DNA of 41,256 nucleotides from an uncultured Clostridia bacterium (GTDB lineage Bacteria; Bacillota; Clostridia; Oscillospirales; Ruminococcaceae), in contig CALXGT010000069.1 in the NCBI GenBank assembly GCA_944387915.1, forward strand, positions 1 to 41,256, given 5' to 3'. The notes beneath the pieces are model-generated. The model worked only from the letters and a program-made list of their open reading frames with translations. It searched no databases and was not told where the DNA came from. A program made the translations under genes and the position numbers. This document shows positions 40,889 through 41,256 of the stretch, in pieces (the stretch's first letter is position 1; each line of letters begins with the position of its first letter).

Positions 40889-41256
40889 ATGGATTACGTA
40901 AAGGAAAATAGTAAAATATGGGATAACCGGGCCAAGAATGGAGATACATGGTCTATTCCTGTTACGAGTGAGATGATTCAAAATGCCAGAAACGGGATCT
41001 GGAATATTGTTTTAACTCCCAAAAAACCTGTTCCAAAAGATTGGTTTCCTAGTGATATGGGATCCCAAAAGGTTTTATGTTTGGCAAGCGGTGGAGGTCA
41101 ACAGGGGCCCATAATGGTAGATCTATGTGAAGAAGTTACAGTCTTTGACAATAGTGTCAAACAATTAGAAATAGATCAATATGTCTCCCGAAGAGATAAT
41201 CTAAAGATTAAAACAGTACAAGGTGACATGAAGGATTTATCTGTATTTGAAGATGA
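40889..41256 (+). CDS. Class I SAM-dependent methyltransferase, 3'-truncated by window edge
   Basis: The first 122 residues of a methyltransferase. The SAM-binding motif I is VLCLASGGGQQGPI (about residues 61-74), the acidic end of strand 2 is VTVFDNS (about 83-89), and motif III is TVQGDMKDLSVF near the window end. The N-terminal region (IWDNRAKNGDTWSIPV) is typical of small-molecule methyltransferases of gut Firmicutes. The ATG is preceded by TAGGATTGG, a weak ribosome binding site. AT-rich composition matches the GNAT gene upstream. The C-terminal half lies beyond the window. Confidence 0.88.
   Translation, partial: MDYVKENSKIWDNRAKNGDTWSIPVTSEMIQNARNGIWNIVLTPKKPVPKDWFPSDMGSQKVLCLASGGGQQGPIMVDLCEEVTVFDNSVKQLEIDQYVSRRDNLKIKTVQGDMKDLSVFED

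Noticed and set aside
40512-40981. Minus-strand frames upstream of the methyltransferase
   Set aside because: No ribosome binding site or recognisable domain, and one overlaps the methyltransferase start.

Overview
The window looks like chromosome from a spore-forming, anaerobic Firmicute of the Clostridia (Oscillospirales-like). The pointers are a complete Rnf complex, a SpoIVFA/SpoIVFB-like pair, meso-diaminopimelate dehydrogenase, an archaeal/eukaryotic-type ProRS, a leucine T-box, a SAM-I riboswitch, and near-consensus sigma-A promoters with strong GGAGG ribosome binding sites. Base composition is moderate in GC until about 39.7 kb and becomes clearly AT-richer after that. No CRISPR array, rRNA, integrase or transposase was seen.

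Layout. 1-3.4 kb: the 3' end of proS, then an HD-domain hydrolase and a G5/M23 membrane peptidase on the minus strand. 3.5-18 kb: carbohydrate catabolism. It holds an alpha/beta-hydrolase, two Gfo/Idh/MocA dehydrogenases, two xylose-isomerase-like TIM barrels, and a minus-strand operon with a broken L-fucose-isomerase-family gene, a two-subunit transketolase, an FGGY kinase and a DUF5060/DUF4038/DUF5605 glycosidase-like protein. An MFS transporter is divergent from that operon, and a pepT-nucleoside hydrolase pair lies nearby. 18-22.4 kb: ddh, corA, the SpoIVFB/SpoIVFA-like pair and a second MFS transporter.

22.5-29.6 kb: an eight-gene minus-strand operon rnfC-D-G-E-A-B, NusG-domain-II protein, Gx transporter. 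A divergent apbE, whose product would attach FMN to RnfG and RnfD, faces it. 29.6-33.6 kb: a DUF2284 protein, leuA under a T-box leader, and an AI-2E-type permease. 33.5-39.3 kb: a minus-strand series metK (SAM-I riboswitch), a small unknown membrane protein, recD2, comF and mreB, with no obvious terminator inside it. 39.4-41.3 kb: tRNA-Leu(CAA) followed by two near-identical terminator units, then an AT-rich accessory tail with a GNAT acetyltransferase and a truncated methyltransferase.

Most interesting reading: the glycosidase, FGGY kinase and split transketolase, together with the neighbouring TIM-barrel isomerase, match the enzyme classes of the D-apiose, D-apulose, D-apulose-4-phosphate transketolase route. 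They may form an intracellular apioside or branched-pentose pathway. Other points are a hairpin that buries the ribosome binding site of the unknown-recD2 genes, a hairpin over the start codon of the SpoIVFA-like gene, a cysteine-rich tail on RnfE, and the duplicated terminator unit behind tRNA-Leu.
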